This document shows positions 1 through 6,843 of a stretch of DNA of 9,124 nucleotides, piece by piece. The position numbers and the translations under genes are program-made. Each line of letters starts with the position of its first letter. Positions within the stretch are counted from its first letter, which is position 1. The notes below the pieces were generated by a model, which had not been told where the DNA came from, did no database searches, and was given only the letters and a program-made list of their open reading frames with translations. The stretch comes from Thiobacter sp964445085 (lineage in GTDB: Bacteria; Pseudomonadota; Gammaproteobacteria; Burkholderiales; Thiobacteraceae). Where the stretch lies: NCBI GenBank assembly GCA_964445085.1, contig CAYUJV010000113.1, positions 1 through 9,124 on the forward strand, written 5' to 3'.

Positions 1-235
1 CGCCGCCCACGGTGCTGCCGGCGATGCCGCCGACGGCGGCGCCGGCGGCGGGGCCGACCGGGGTCTTGGTGCCTTCGATCATCACTTCGCGCACGCTTTC
101 CACGGTGCCCATCTGCACCGTCTGCACCTGACGCGCCTGGTCGCGGCTGTAGGCCGCGCCGGACATGCTGGCCGGGCAGCCGGTGAGCACGAGCGCGGCG
201 GCCGCCGCGGCGGATAGGGCCAACAGGGTTTTCAT
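1..235 (-). CDS. Glycine-zipper outer-membrane lipoprotein (SlyB/Pcp-like), C-terminus beyond window
   Basis: The first 78 residues are visible; the gene runs off the left edge. The N-terminus is a lipoprotein signal: MKT, an Ala/Leu-rich hydrophobic stretch, then the lipobox LTGC with the acylated Cys at about residue 20. The residue after Cys is Pro, not Asp, so by the Lol rule an outer-membrane location is expected. The middle segment (VQMGTVESVREVMIEGTKTPVG) is typical of SlyB/Pcp-like proteins. It leads into a Gly/Ala-rich stretch (GPAAGAAVGGIAGSTVGG) with GxxxG spacing, the start of a glycine-zipper membrane domain. Two ATGs are adjacent (238 and 235). AGGAG at 242-246 lies 3 nt from the first and 6 nt from the second, so 235 is preferred. 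The gene begins 39 nt after the kinase stop with no terminator between, so co-transcription is plausible. The family is linked to envelope integrity; the exact role is unknown. Confidence 0.85.
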   Translation of the reverse strand, partial: MKTLLALSAAAAAALVLTGCPASMSGAAYSRDQARQVQTVQMGTVESVREVMIEGTKTPVGPAAGAAVGGIAGSTVGG

Positions 236-274
236 CATCGACTCCTCAACTATCGGATCAGGTTAGCTATTGTC

Positions 275-1213
275 TCAGGCAGCCAGTTCGATCGCCAGTT
301 CCCGGCGCAGGCGGTCGGCCAGCTCGTCGCGGCCGATGCTGTGGTTCTGCGCGCCGCGGCTGGCGATCTTGAGCGCCCCCATGAAGGCGGCGAGCCGCCC
401 CGTGTCCTCCCAGTCCCAGCCGCGGCTGATGCCGTACAGCAGGCCGGAACGGTAGGCGTCGCCGCAGCCGGTGGGGTCGACCACATTGTTCACCGGGACG
501 CAGGGGATGGCGATCTGCCTGCCGCCGCTGTAGATGACCGAGCCCTTGGCGCCGAGGGTCACGATCAGCGCCTTCACCCGCGTCGCCAGCTCCTCGAGCC
601 GCTTGCCGGTGCGCTCCTGCATCAGCTCCGCCTCGTAGTCGTTCAGCGTCACGTAGTCGGCGAGCTCGACGAAGCGCAGCAGCTCCTCGCCGTTGAACAT
701 GGGCATGCCCTGGCCCGGGTCGAAAATGAAGGGAATCCCCGCCGCGTGGAAGTCGCTGGCGTGCTGCATCATGCCGGCGCGCCCGTCCGGGGCGACGATG
801 CCCAGGCCGATGTTCTTCGCGTCGCCCACCCGGTTCTCGTGGGAGTGGTTCATCGCGCCCGGATGGAAGGCGGTGATCTGGTTGTCGTCCAGGTCGGTGG
901 TGATGAAGGCCTGGGCGGTGTAGGTGCCGGGCACGTGGCGCACGTGGCTGGTGTCCAGGCCGAAGCGGTTGAGCCGGTCCTGGTAGGGCGCGAAATCGTC
1001 GCCGACCGCGGCCATGATCACCGGCTCGCCGCCGAGCAGGTGCAGGTTGTAGGCGATGTTGCCGGCGCAGCCGCCGAACTCGCGCCGCATGTCCGGCACG
1101 AGGAAGGACACGTTCAGGATGTGGATCTTGTCCGGCAGGATGTGGTGCTTGAAGTGGTCGCGGAACACCATGATGTTGTCGTAGGCGAGCGAGCCGCAGA
1201 TCAGCGTGCGCAT
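275..1213 (-). CDS. PfkB-family carbohydrate/nucleoside kinase
   Basis: A 312-residue ribokinase-fold (PfkB) kinase of normal family length. It is expected to transfer the ATP gamma-phosphate to a hydroxyl of a sugar or nucleoside in the cytoplasm. Visible landmarks: the N-terminal substrate-side strand (RTLICGSLAYDNI), PfkB motif 1 (EFGGCAGNIAYNLHLLGG, about 46-62), the nucleotide-region TLGAKGS (219-225), and motif 2 DPTGCGDAYRSG (246-257), in which the GCGD Asp (252) is the expected catalytic base. Motif 2 has Cys where most PfkB members have Ala (GAGD). Some annotations call this clade adenosine kinase; the substrate cannot be read from the sequence. AAGGAAAG about 5 nt upstream fixes the ATG at 1213. 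The gene diverges from the phospholipase-like gene and is followed by the lipoprotein. Confidence 0.92.
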   Translation of the reverse strand: MRTLICGSLAYDNIMVFRDHFKHHILPDKIHILNVSFLVPDMRREFGGCAGNIAYNLHLLGGEPVIMAAVGDDFAPYQDRLNRFGLDTSHVRHVPGTYTAQAFITTDLDDNQITAFHPGAMNHSHENRVGDAKNIGLGIVAPDGRAGMMQHASDFHAAGIPFIFDPGQGMPMFNGEELLRFVELADYVTLNDYEAELMQERTGKRLEELATRVKALIVTLGAKGSVIYSGGRQIAIPCVPVNNVVDPTGCGDAYRSGLLYGISRGWDWEDTGRLAAFMGALKIASRGAQNHSIGRDELADRLRRELAIELAA

Positions 1214-1250
1214 TGTCTTTCCTTGGATTGCGGGAGGGACACGGCTGCAG

Positions 1251-1281
1251 AGTTTAGCCTATTCGGCCCCCGCGCTGTCAC
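1251..1281 (-). promoter_or_regulatory. Weak candidate sigma-70 promoter for the kinase
   Basis: On the minus strand, TAAACT (1256-1251) resembles a -10 box (4 of 6 matches) and GTGACA (1281-1276) resembles a -35 box. The 19-bp spacer is longer than ideal. The transcript start would fall near 1244, giving a leader of about 30 nt before the kinase ATG. No better promoter was seen in the 124-bp divergent region, and none was recognised for the plus-strand gene. Confidence 0.3.
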
Positions 1282-1337
1282 GGAAAAATCATGCGGCGTT
1301 CATGGATGCTTCGCATTGCCGCGGCAGAGTGCGCCCC

Positions 1338-2183
1338 ATGGCACGCTACGCTTGGCTGTACTGGTTGCTTCCGCTGCTGGCCCACAGCGCCGATGCCCAT
1401 GCCTGGGGGCTGGCCACCCACGTGTATTTTTCCCAGCTGCTGCTGTGGTCGGTGCCGCTGCTCGACCCGCGCCTGCGTGACGCGGCGCGGTCGTTTCCGC
1501 GCCTGGTGCTCGCCGGCGCCTGCCTGCCCGACCTGGCCCTGTTCGGGCGCAGCGCCGGCACCGCGGCTTTCGCGCAGTCCCACGACTGGACGCGCGCCGC
1601 CGCGCTGCTGGATGGCGCGGGCACGCCGGAGGAGCGCGCGCTGGCGCTCGGCTATGCCAGCCATCTGTTCGTGGACATCATCGCCCNNNNNNNNNNNNNN
1701 NNNNNNNNNNNNNNNNNNNNNNNNNNNNNNNNNNNNNNNNNNNNNNNNNNNNNNNNNNNNNNNNNNNNNNNNNNNNNNNNNNNNNNNNNNNNNNNNNNNC
1801 TGTTCGCGCGGCCGCAGGTCGTGCTGGCGGCGGAGCGCGCCGCGCTCGCGGCCTATGTGGTGCAGCACTTCGACTGCGACGCGGCGCAGGCGGGGCGGGC
1901 GCTGGATCAACTCGGGCGCGCGACGGCGCTGCTCTACGGCAGCGGCCTGCCCCGGCTCCTGGCCGCAAGCGCGCGCCTGCTCGATGGCGACACCCGCGGG
2001 CGCTGCGATTACTACGCGCGGGAGACCGCGAGGCGCCTGCCGGAGATCAACCGCCTGGTCATCGGCGAGGCGCCGGACTGGCGTGCCGACCTGCCCTGCC
2101 CGGAGCGGACCGGGCATCTCAAGCAACTCAGCTTCGACGAGTTGCGCGGACCGCTTCCGCTGCCAGCAAGCCTGTTTCGCTGA
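1338..2183 (+). CDS. Zinc-dependent phospholipase C-like exported protein (interrupted by undetermined bases)
   Basis: Predicted 281 residues, with about 38 codons undetermined (1687-1799). A hydrophobic N-terminus (MARYAWLYWLLPLLAHSADAHA) looks like a signal peptide; the mature protein would start near AWGLATH. The order of likely zinc ligands follows the Zn-dependent PLC family (PF00882; Bacillus cereus PLC uses Trp1, His14, Asp55, His69, His118, Asp122 and more). Here W23, H28, D65 (LPD), H82 (SHDW), H109 and D113 (GYASHLFVDI) are seen. The remaining ligands would lie in the N run. The part after the gap (LFARPQVVLAAERAAL to the end) stays in the same frame. Start 1338 was chosen because the signal peptide begins there; upstream in-frame starts add an unconvincing tail, and no good ribosome site is seen. 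Its last 56 bases overlap the convergent glycosyltransferase gene. Many PF00882 members are untested, so lipase activity is inferred. Confidence 0.72.
   Translation: MARYAWLYWLLPLLAHSADAHAWGLATHVYFSQLLLWSVPLLDPRLRDAARSFPRLVLAGACLPDLALFGRSAGTAAFAQSHDWTRAAALLDGAGTPEERALALGYASHLFVDIIAXXXXXXXXXXXXXXXXXXXXXXXXXXXXXXXXXXXXXXLFARPQVVLAAERAALAAYVVQHFDCDAAQAGRALDQLGRATALLYGSGLPRLLAASARLLDGDTRGRCDYYARETARRLPEINRLVIGEAPDWRADLPCPERTGHLKQLSFDELRGPLPLPASLFR
1687..1799. other. Undetermined bases (113 N)
   Basis: A run of 113 N inside the phospholipase C-like gene. The reading frame before and after is the same if the run length is correct, so the gap length may be real (masked or size-estimated) and the gene intact. 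One in three random lengths would also do this. The segment should carry the C-terminal half of the zinc site. Confidence 0.99.
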
Positions 2184-3369
2184 GGCCGGCGGCGTCCCCC
2201 GCCCGGCCGGCAAGCGTGTGCTCATACAGGCGCGCCAGGCGTGCGGTCATCTCCGCCGCGGTCCATTCCTGCACGTAGTCGCGTGCGCTGGCGGCAAGAC
2301 GCTCGCGTTCGGCGGGCTGGGACAGCAGATGGGCGACGCGCGCGGCGAACTGCTTGGGATCGTCCTCGGCGATGTGCGCGCCGCGCCCCTCCTGCAGGAT
2401 GTCCGCCGTGCCCATGATCGCCAGTCCCACCACCGGCACGCCCAGCGCCATGGCCTCCAGCAGCACCAGGCCCTGGGTCTCGGTGCGCGAACTGAACACG
2501 AACAGGTCCGCGGCGCGGTAGCAGTCCAGCAGCCCACTCTTGCGGTCGAGATAGCCGATGAAGCGGGTGTGGTGCTCCAGCCCGAGCTCGGCCGCCTGGC
2601 GGCGCAGGCTGGGCAGGGCCGGGCCTTCGCCGGCGATCACCAGCATCGCGTCGGCATGGTCGCGGCGCAGGTGCGCCAGGGCTTCGAGCAGGAAGCCGAT
2701 GTTCTTCTCGTGGGCGACGCGGCCGACGAACAGCAGCAGCGGCTGTTCCGCCGGGATCGCATGCCGCGCGCGGAAGGCCGCGCCGTCGCCGCCGGCGAAA
2801 TCCGCCATTTCGATGCCGGTGGGGATGATCTCGGCCGGGGTGTGGATGCCGTAGGCGCGCAGGGCGTCCAGCATGGGGCGCGAGGGCACGACCAGCCTGT
2901 CCGCCGCGGCGCACTGGCTGCGCGAAAAGGCGCGCGCGAGGTAGCGCATGACCGGCCGCGGCACCAGCGGGACGTAATGGAACAGATATTCCTCGAAGAA
3001 GGTATGGTAGGTCTCCACCGCGGGAACCTTCAGCGCCTTGGCCAGCTGCAGGCCGGCGTAGTGGGCGACGAAGGGCGTGTGGATGTGCACGATGTCGAAG
3101 CCTGCCTGCTGCAGGTCGGGGAGCAGCGACAGCACCGCGCTCCTGACCATCATGCGGTCCTCGGGGTCGCCCCAGACCCGGCGCGAGCGGACGCGATAGA
3201 TGCCCGTTTCCTCCCCGCCGCAGGCGGCCCCTGTCTGCACGCCGTAATCCGGCGCGATGAGAATGACCTCATGACCTTGCCGCGTGAGTTCGCGCCGCAG
3301 GGTCATGATGGCCGTGGACACGCCGTTGATGCGCGGGAAATAGACGTCGGAGATCATCAGGATGCGCAT
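2128..3369 (-). CDS. GT4-family glycosyltransferase, diacylglycerol glucosyltransferase-like
   Basis: A 413-residue GT-B fold retaining glycosyltransferase of family GT4, cytoplasmic or membrane-peripheral. The N-terminal acceptor domain starts MRILMISDVYFPRINGVST, with IVHIHTPFVAHYAGL (93-107) and VETYHTFFEEYLFHYV (118-133). This last stretch resembles the HTxxExYxHY region of 1,2-diacylglycerol 3-glucosyltransferases, which make membrane glycolipids. The C-terminal nucleotide-sugar domain has GRVAHEKN (R217, K222), AGEGP (247-250) and the EX7E motif (E297 to E305 in ETQGLVLLE). The final 25 or so residues look non-conserved and are encoded where the gene overlaps the convergent phospholipase-like gene. 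The ATG at 3369 has only a weak ribosome site, but MRILMISD is the normal start of the family. It lies 33 nt after the PAP2 gene in the same direction. The lipid acceptor is an inference from the N-terminal motif. Confidence 0.88.
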   Translation of the reverse strand: MRILMISDVYFPRINGVSTAIMTLRRELTRQGHEVILIAPDYGVQTGAACGGEETGIYRVRSRRVWGDPEDRMMVRSAVLSLLPDLQQAGFDIVHIHTPFVAHYAGLQLAKALKVPAVETYHTFFEEYLFHYVPLVPRPVMRYLARAFSRSQCAAADRLVVPSRPMLDALRAYGIHTPAEIIPTGIEMADFAGGDGAAFRARHAIPAEQPLLLFVGRVAHEKNIGFLLEALAHLRRDHADAMLVIAGEGPALPSLRRQAAELGLEHHTRFIGYLDRKSGLLDCYRAADLFVFSSRTETQGLVLLEAMALGVPVVGLAIMGTADILQEGRGAHIAEDDPKQFAARVAHLLSQPAERERLAASARDYVQEWTAAEMTARLARLYEHTLAGRAGDAAGLSETGLLAAEAVRATRRS

Positions 3370-3402
3370 GGGCTCAAGCGTTCCGGTGGGGAAGATGGGG
3401 GT

Positions 3403-3936
3403 TCAAATCAGGAAGGACAGCGTGGCCAGCGCATAACCGATGGCGGCACCGGCCAGCACGTCCGTCGGGTAGTGCAGGCCGAGGATGACGCGGGACAGGG
3501 CCACCAGCAGCGCGAACGGCACCAGGATCGGGGCGAGCCACGGGAAGTAGGCCAGCGCCACCAGGGTGAAGGCGACGGCATGCAGGGTGTGGCCGGACGG
3601 GAAGCTGAATTCGTCCAGCGGCGCCGTGCCGCGCAGGATCGCCGGGTGCAGATCGCAGGGGCGCGGCCGCAGGGTCTTGCGCTTGAGCCACTTGTAGATG
3701 AGAAGCCCGACCAGGCCGACCGCGATCATGTGCAGCACCGGTTTGATCGCCGCCTCCAGCTGCGTCAGCAGCAGCAGCGCCATCAGGGTGTACCAGAACA
3801 CGCCATTGCCCAGCCGGCTGACGGCGCCAAAGAAGCGGGTGACGCCGCGCCGGCGCGAGACACGGTTCATGCGCACGCACAGCCGCGCGTCGTAGTCGTT
3901 AAGCCGGACCAGAACCGAATGCAATCCCTGTTGCAT
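3403..3936 (-). CDS. PAP2-family membrane phosphatase
   Basis: A 177-residue membrane phosphatase of the PAP2 superfamily (phosphatidic acid phosphatase, undecaprenyl-diphosphatase and relatives). All three signature motifs are present: KRKTLRPRP (motif 1), FPSGHT (motif 2) and SRVILGLHYPTDV (motif 3 with the nucleophilic His). Several hydrophobic segments flank them (FWYTLMALLLLTQL, MIAVGLVGLLIY, AVAFTLVALAYF, and a C-terminal pair), consistent with an integral inner-membrane protein with the active site facing the periplasm. AAAGGAG 6 nt upstream fixes the ATG at 3936. The start lies 38 bases inside the end of the upstream glycosyltransferase gene, so translation is probably coupled. Lying between two GT4 genes, it may dephosphorylate a lipid intermediate such as phosphatidic acid; the substrate is not determined. 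Confidence 0.92.
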   Translation of the reverse strand: MQQGLHSVLVRLNDYDARLCVRMNRVSRRRGVTRFFGAVSRLGNGVFWYTLMALLLLTQLEAAIKPVLHMIAVGLVGLLIYKWLKRKTLRPRPCDLHPAILRGTAPLDEFSFPSGHTLHAVAFTLVALAYFPWLAPILVPFALLVALSRVILGLHYPTDVLAGAAIGYALATLSFLI

Positions 3937-5146
3937 AGCCGCTCCTTTCCTGTTCCTGAACGATGCCGGTCAGCGTGCGTTCGAACTGGTCGTAGATGGC
4001 CGACCAGTCCCTGGCGCGCGCCGTGCGCTGGGCCGACTGGCCGAGCAGGCGGACGTGCTCCGGGTTCGCCAGCTGCGGCGCCAGCGCGCAGAACTCCTCG
4101 GCGGCGCCAAAGGGCGCGAGCAGGCCGTTCTCGCCGTGGCTGATCAGCTCGTGCGCCGCGGCGTAGTCGTAGGCCAGCACCGCCAGGCCGCTTGCCATGG
4201 CTTCCAGGGTGACGTTGCCGAAGGTCTCGGTCAGGCTGGGAAACAGGAACACGTCGCCGGAGGCATAGTGGGTCGCGAGGTCGATGCCGCCGCGCATGCC
4301 GGCGAAAACCGCGTCGGGATGGGCGCGCTCCAGTTCCGGCCGCAGCGGGCCGTCGCCCACCAGGACCAGCCTGGCCGCGGCGTGGCGTGCGCGCAAGGCG
4401 GCGTAGGCCTGCAGCACCAGGCGCAGGTTCTTCTCCGGCGCGATGCGGCCGACGTACAGCACGACCAGGTCCTGCGGCCCGGCGCCCCACGCGGCGCGCA
4501 GCGCCTCGCTGCGGCGGCCCGGGTTGAACAGCTCCGTGTCCACGCCGCGCGCCACCACCTGCAGGTTGCGGAAACCATCCCGCGCCAGCTGCTCGCCCAT
4601 GGCGTGGGTCGGCACCATGGTCAGCCGGGTGCGGTTATGGAACTTGCGCAGGTAGCTTTCGATCGGGGTCTTGAGCCAGCCCAGCCCGTAGTGGCCGCTG
4701 TAGGAATGGAAATTGGTGTGGAAGTCGGACGTGACGGGAATGTTGAGCTTGAGCGCGGCGGACAGCGCCGACCAGCCGAGCGGGCCCTCGGTGACGAGGT
4801 GCACCACGTCCGGACGCTTTTCCTTCCACAGGCGCATGAGCGAGGCGCGCACTGGCAGGCCCATGCGCAGGTTGGCGTAGCGCGGGATGGGGATGCCCGG
4901 CTTCAGCACCTGTTCGAGGTTGGGCTGCTGCTCGGCCATGTCCGCCTGCCCCTGGCGCGGGCGCACCAGCTGGATGTGATGGTCGCGCTCGCGCAGCGCG
5001 CCGACGATGCGGCCGATGGTCATGGCCACCCCGTTCACCTCCGGCGGATAGGTTTCCGTCACCACCGCGATGCGCAGCGCGCGGCGCTGGGGAATGAACT
5101 CCTCGATCGAAATGGGCGTGGCAAGCGGCGCTTCCATGGCCGCCAT
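3899..5146 (-). CDS. GT4-family glycosyltransferase, MgtA/SQD2-like
   Basis: A 415-residue GT4 glycosyltransferase. The N-terminal domain begins LRIAVVTETYPPEVNGVAMT (24-43), the hallmark of GT4 enzymes related to GDP-mannose-dependent mannosyltransferase MgtA and sulfoquinovosyl/glucuronosyl diacylglycerol synthases. It continues with VVHLVTEGPLGWSAL (114-128) and SDFHTNFHSYSGHYG (140-154). The linker RGVDTELFNP (200-209) precedes the nucleotide-sugar domain with GRIAPEKN (R234, K239), VGDGP (263-267) and the EX7E motif (E307 to E315 in ETFGNVTLE). The start is uncertain: ATGs at 5146 and 5137 both lack a clear ribosome site. Reading further upstream is rejected because it enters the hvfC gene in a wrong frame. 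It is the first gene of the unit with PAP2 and the second GT4. Donor sugar and acceptor are not readable; a glycolipid role is inferred from the neighbours. Confidence 0.88.
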   Translation of the reverse strand: MAAMEAPLATPISIEEFIPQRRALRIAVVTETYPPEVNGVAMTIGRIVGALRERDHHIQLVRPRQGQADMAEQQPNLEQVLKPGIPIPRYANLRMGLPVRASLMRLWKEKRPDVVHLVTEGPLGWSALSAALKLNIPVTSDFHTNFHSYSGHYGLGWLKTPIESYLRKFHNRTRLTMVPTHAMGEQLARDGFRNLQVVARGVDTELFNPGRRSEALRAAWGAGPQDLVVLYVGRIAPEKNLRLVLQAYAALRARHAAARLVLVGDGPLRPELERAHPDAVFAGMRGGIDLATHYASGDVFLFPSLTETFGNVTLEAMASGLAVLAYDYAAAHELISHGENGLLAPFGAAEEFCALAPQLANPEHVRLLGQSAQRTARARDWSAIYDQFERTLTGIVQEQERSGYATGIAFGSGPA

Positions 5147-5159
5147 GCTGGGCGCGCCA

Positions 5160-5188
5160 GACGACAGGGTTGTGACGCGAGTGTGACG
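5160..5188 (-). promoter_or_regulatory. Three 11-bp-spaced direct repeats upstream of the glycosyltransferase unit (PhoB-box-like)
   Basis: Read on the minus strand, CGTCACA (5188-5182), CGTCACA (5177-5171) and TGTCGTC (5166-5160) recur exactly every 11 bp, separated by 4 bp. Two are identical and the third shares YGTC. PhoB boxes are 7-bp repeats of the CTGTCAY type with the same 11-bp period; each perfect copy here matches 5 of 7 positions. The array is only 14 nt from the assigned ATG, which is close for an activator site. The true start or promoter position may therefore differ, or the site may be a repressor operator. Confidence 0.35.
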
Positions 5189-5203
5189 TTCTCGTGAAAC
5201 CCC

Positions 5204-5235
5204 GGAAGGAGAAAGCTGCGGCGGCTCAGCCGCAG
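5204..5235 (-). terminator. Possible weak terminator after hvfC
   Basis: On the minus strand a perfect 7-bp stem (CTGCGGC / GCCGCAG, 5235-5229 with 5222-5216, 6-nt loop) spans the hvfC stop codon and is followed by CTTTCTCCTT. The hairpin is strong but the tail is only moderately T-rich, so termination may be partial. It would separate the RiPP operon from the glycosyltransferase unit. Confidence 0.35.
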
Positions 5236-6005
5236 TGGGTACCGAGGATCGCCTCTTCGGCGCGCAGATTCTCGAGTAGCTCCAGACCCCCGGCGATGAC
5301 GGCTTCCGGCGCCGGGTGCCCGAGTTCTTGCGCGATCTGCTGCAGGGCCTCGCGCCCGGTGAGCCTGCCCTCTCCCAGCAGGGCGAGCAGGCGCGCGGCA
5401 ACGGCATTGAGGTGGATGAAGCGCACCGCGTAGTCCGCGTTGCGGAACACCAGCAGGCGGGTGGGCTCGGGGGAGGGCGAGACGGGCTTGAAGCGCGGCC
5501 CGATGCGGTGCACGGGGTAGACGTATTCGAGCAGGGACAGAACGGGATTGAGGGCCGGCACGCCGCCCAGCAGGTCGCCCTGGGGGTCGATGGCGGCGGG
5601 TGTTTCCTGATTTGAGACGGACAGCACCAGCTCGATCCACTCGTAATGGGCGAGTTCGAGCAGGAAGGGCGGGTCGCCCGCGCGGACGCCGCGCGCGGAT
5701 TGCAGGTAGGCGATGAATTCGTCCGGAATCTGGCGGAAGAACGGCGTGCGGCAGCGGTGCTCGGCAAAGAAGTCGCGCGCCAGGGCGGTCCATCTGCGCT
5801 GGCCGAGAACCTGCCGCAGCACGGGGAAGCAGGCGAGCAGGAAGCCCTCGATGTTGCGGAACAGCAGCTCGTTGTAGACCTTCATCCGTCGCGCCGGCAC
5901 GCCCGCCGGCCGCGGGTGGGTCTTGGGGTCGCGGATGTGGCGCGCGAACTCGAACTGGAAGGCCTGGAAGTCAGGCAGCTCAGGCGCGGCGGCTTTGGCG
6001 CCCAT
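5226..6005 (-). CDS. hvfC: HvfC/BufC-type partner protein (DUF2063) of the MNIO enzyme
   Basis: A 259-residue protein of the HvfC/BufC family (PF09836, DUF2063, formerly called putative DNA-binding). In characterised systems this partner pairs with the MNIO enzyme and helps present the precursor peptide. The N-terminal helical domain is clear: FQFEFARHIRDP (about 16-27), then RRMKVYNELLFRNIEGFLLACFP (39-61), the family core, and the LLELAHYEWIEL segment (115-126). A C-terminal part follows that includes YPVHRIGPRFKP (163-174) and the winged-helix-like LLALLGEGRLTGREALQQIA. The start overlaps the end of hvfB by 26 bases, which argues for coupled translation; the ribosome site is weak (GGAAAC). 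No DoxX-like gene follows; next is a glycosyltransferase 79 nt away. There is no sign that this protein binds DNA. Confidence 0.9.
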   Translation of the reverse strand: MGAKAAAPELPDFQAFQFEFARHIRDPKTHPRPAGVPARRMKVYNELLFRNIEGFLLACFPVLRQVLGQRRWTALARDFFAEHRCRTPFFRQIPDEFIAYLQSARGVRAGDPPFLLELAHYEWIELVLSVSNQETPAAIDPQGDLLGGVPALNPVLSLLEYVYPVHRIGPRFKPVSPSPEPTRLLVFRNADYAVRFIHLNAVAARLLALLGEGRLTGREALQQIAQELGHPAPEAVIAGGLELLENLRAEEAILGTHCG

Positions 6006-6828
6006 GGCCGTGTTTCCGTTGCAACTGCGCGATCCGTTCCACTTCGTGGACCAGCTCGTTCAATGGCGGGAGGTTGAAGTCGCGCTCCAGCAGCGTCGGA
6101 TGGACGCCGTGGCTGGCATAGGTCTGGTCGAGCAGATCCCACACCGGGTCGATGACGTCGGCGCCGTGGGTGTCCACGATCAGATCGTCGGCCTCGTTGT
6201 AGTGCCCGGCCATGTGCAGGTAGACGATGCGTTCCGGCGGCATGGCGCGGATGAACGCCAGCGGATCGTAGCGGTGGTTGACGCCGTTGACGTAGACGTT
6301 GTTCACGTCCAGGTGCAGCAGGCAGTCCGCCTCCGCCACCACTGCGCGGATGAATTCGATCTCGCTCATCTCCGCGATCGGCGCGGCGACGTAGAACGAG
6401 GCGTTTTCCAGGGCGATGCGCCGCTCCAGGATGTCCTGCGCGCGCCGCACGCGCTGCGCCACGTATTTCACCGCGTCCGCGGTGAAGGGAATGGGCAGCA
6501 GGTCATACAGGTGGCCGTCGTCCGAGCAGTAGGACAGGTGTTCGGTATAGAGGCGGATGCCGTGGTCGTGCATGAAGGACTTGATGCGCTTGAGCAGCAT
6601 CTCGTCCAGTGGACCCGGGCCGCCGATGGACAGCGACAGGCCGTGGCAGACGAAGGGATAGCGTTCGGTCAGGGCGCGCAGGTCGCGCGCGGACGCGCCG
6701 CCGAAGTCGATCCAGTTCTCCGGCGCGAGCTCAAAAAAGTCGATGGCGTCCGGCACCCCGGCCTTCAGCGCGGGCAGCAGTTCGCGCCGAAGGCCGAGGC
6801 CCGCGCCGTGGATTCCGAAGGAATTCAC
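5980..6828 (-). CDS. hvfB: MNIO (DUF692) multinuclear non-heme iron oxidative enzyme, HvfB/BufB-type
   Basis: A 282-residue TIM-barrel enzyme of the DUF692 family (multinuclear non-heme iron-dependent oxidases, relatives of MbnB). It is expected to modify cysteines of the upstream precursor in the cytoplasm, using two or three iron ions and O2. Conserved ligand-type residues are all present: E34/E37 (FFELAPENW), H62 (CHGLSLS), E96 and H97 (YTEHLSY), E141 and N142 (ALENAS), H172, D174 and N176 (HLDVNN), H205 and H209 (LHMAGH), D219 and H221 (VDTHG), E248 and D250 (LLERD). The start is GTG at 6828, 15 nt after the hvfA stop, with no good ribosome site. It probably depends on coupling and is made in lower amount than the precursor. 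Length is normal for the family. Related chemistry gives oxazolone/thioamide (HvfA) or thiooxazole (bufferins); which forms here cannot be read. Confidence 0.94.
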   Translation of the reverse strand: MNSFGIHGAGLGLRRELLPALKAGVPDAIDFFELAPENWIDFGGASARDLRALTERYPFVCHGLSLSIGGPGPLDEMLLKRIKSFMHDHGIRLYTEHLSYCSDDGHLYDLLPIPFTADAVKYVAQRVRRAQDILERRIALENASFYVAAPIAEMSEIEFIRAVVAEADCLLHLDVNNVYVNGVNHRYDPLAFIRAMPPERIVYLHMAGHYNEADDLIVDTHGADVIDPVWDLLDQTYASHGVHPTLLERDFNLPPLNELVHEVERIAQLQRKHGHGRQSRRA

Positions 6829-6843
6829 GTTGCGGAGAGCGGC

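Noticed and set aside
1291..4143. A 950-codon plus-strand open frame
   Set aside because: It lies across the N run and antisense to two glycosyltransferase genes and the PAP2 gene, has Arg/Pro/Gln-rich low-complexity sequence and no domain. It is a GC-rich antisense shadow.
4055..5197. A 380-codon plus-strand open frame opposite the second glycosyltransferase
   Set aside because: It has no recognisable motif, and the opposite strand encodes a complete GT4 enzyme with all signature residues.
5147..5767. N-terminal extension of the MgtA-like glycosyltransferase to 622 residues
   Set aside because: The extra 207 residues are an out-of-frame reading of hvfC with Ser/Arg/Pro-rich composition; the GT4 fold begins only near residue 24 of the shorter protein.
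5226..6005. hvfC as a DNA-binding transcription regulator
   Set aside because: This is an old family label; there is no clear recognition helix, and the overlap with the MNIO gene fits the partner-protein role.
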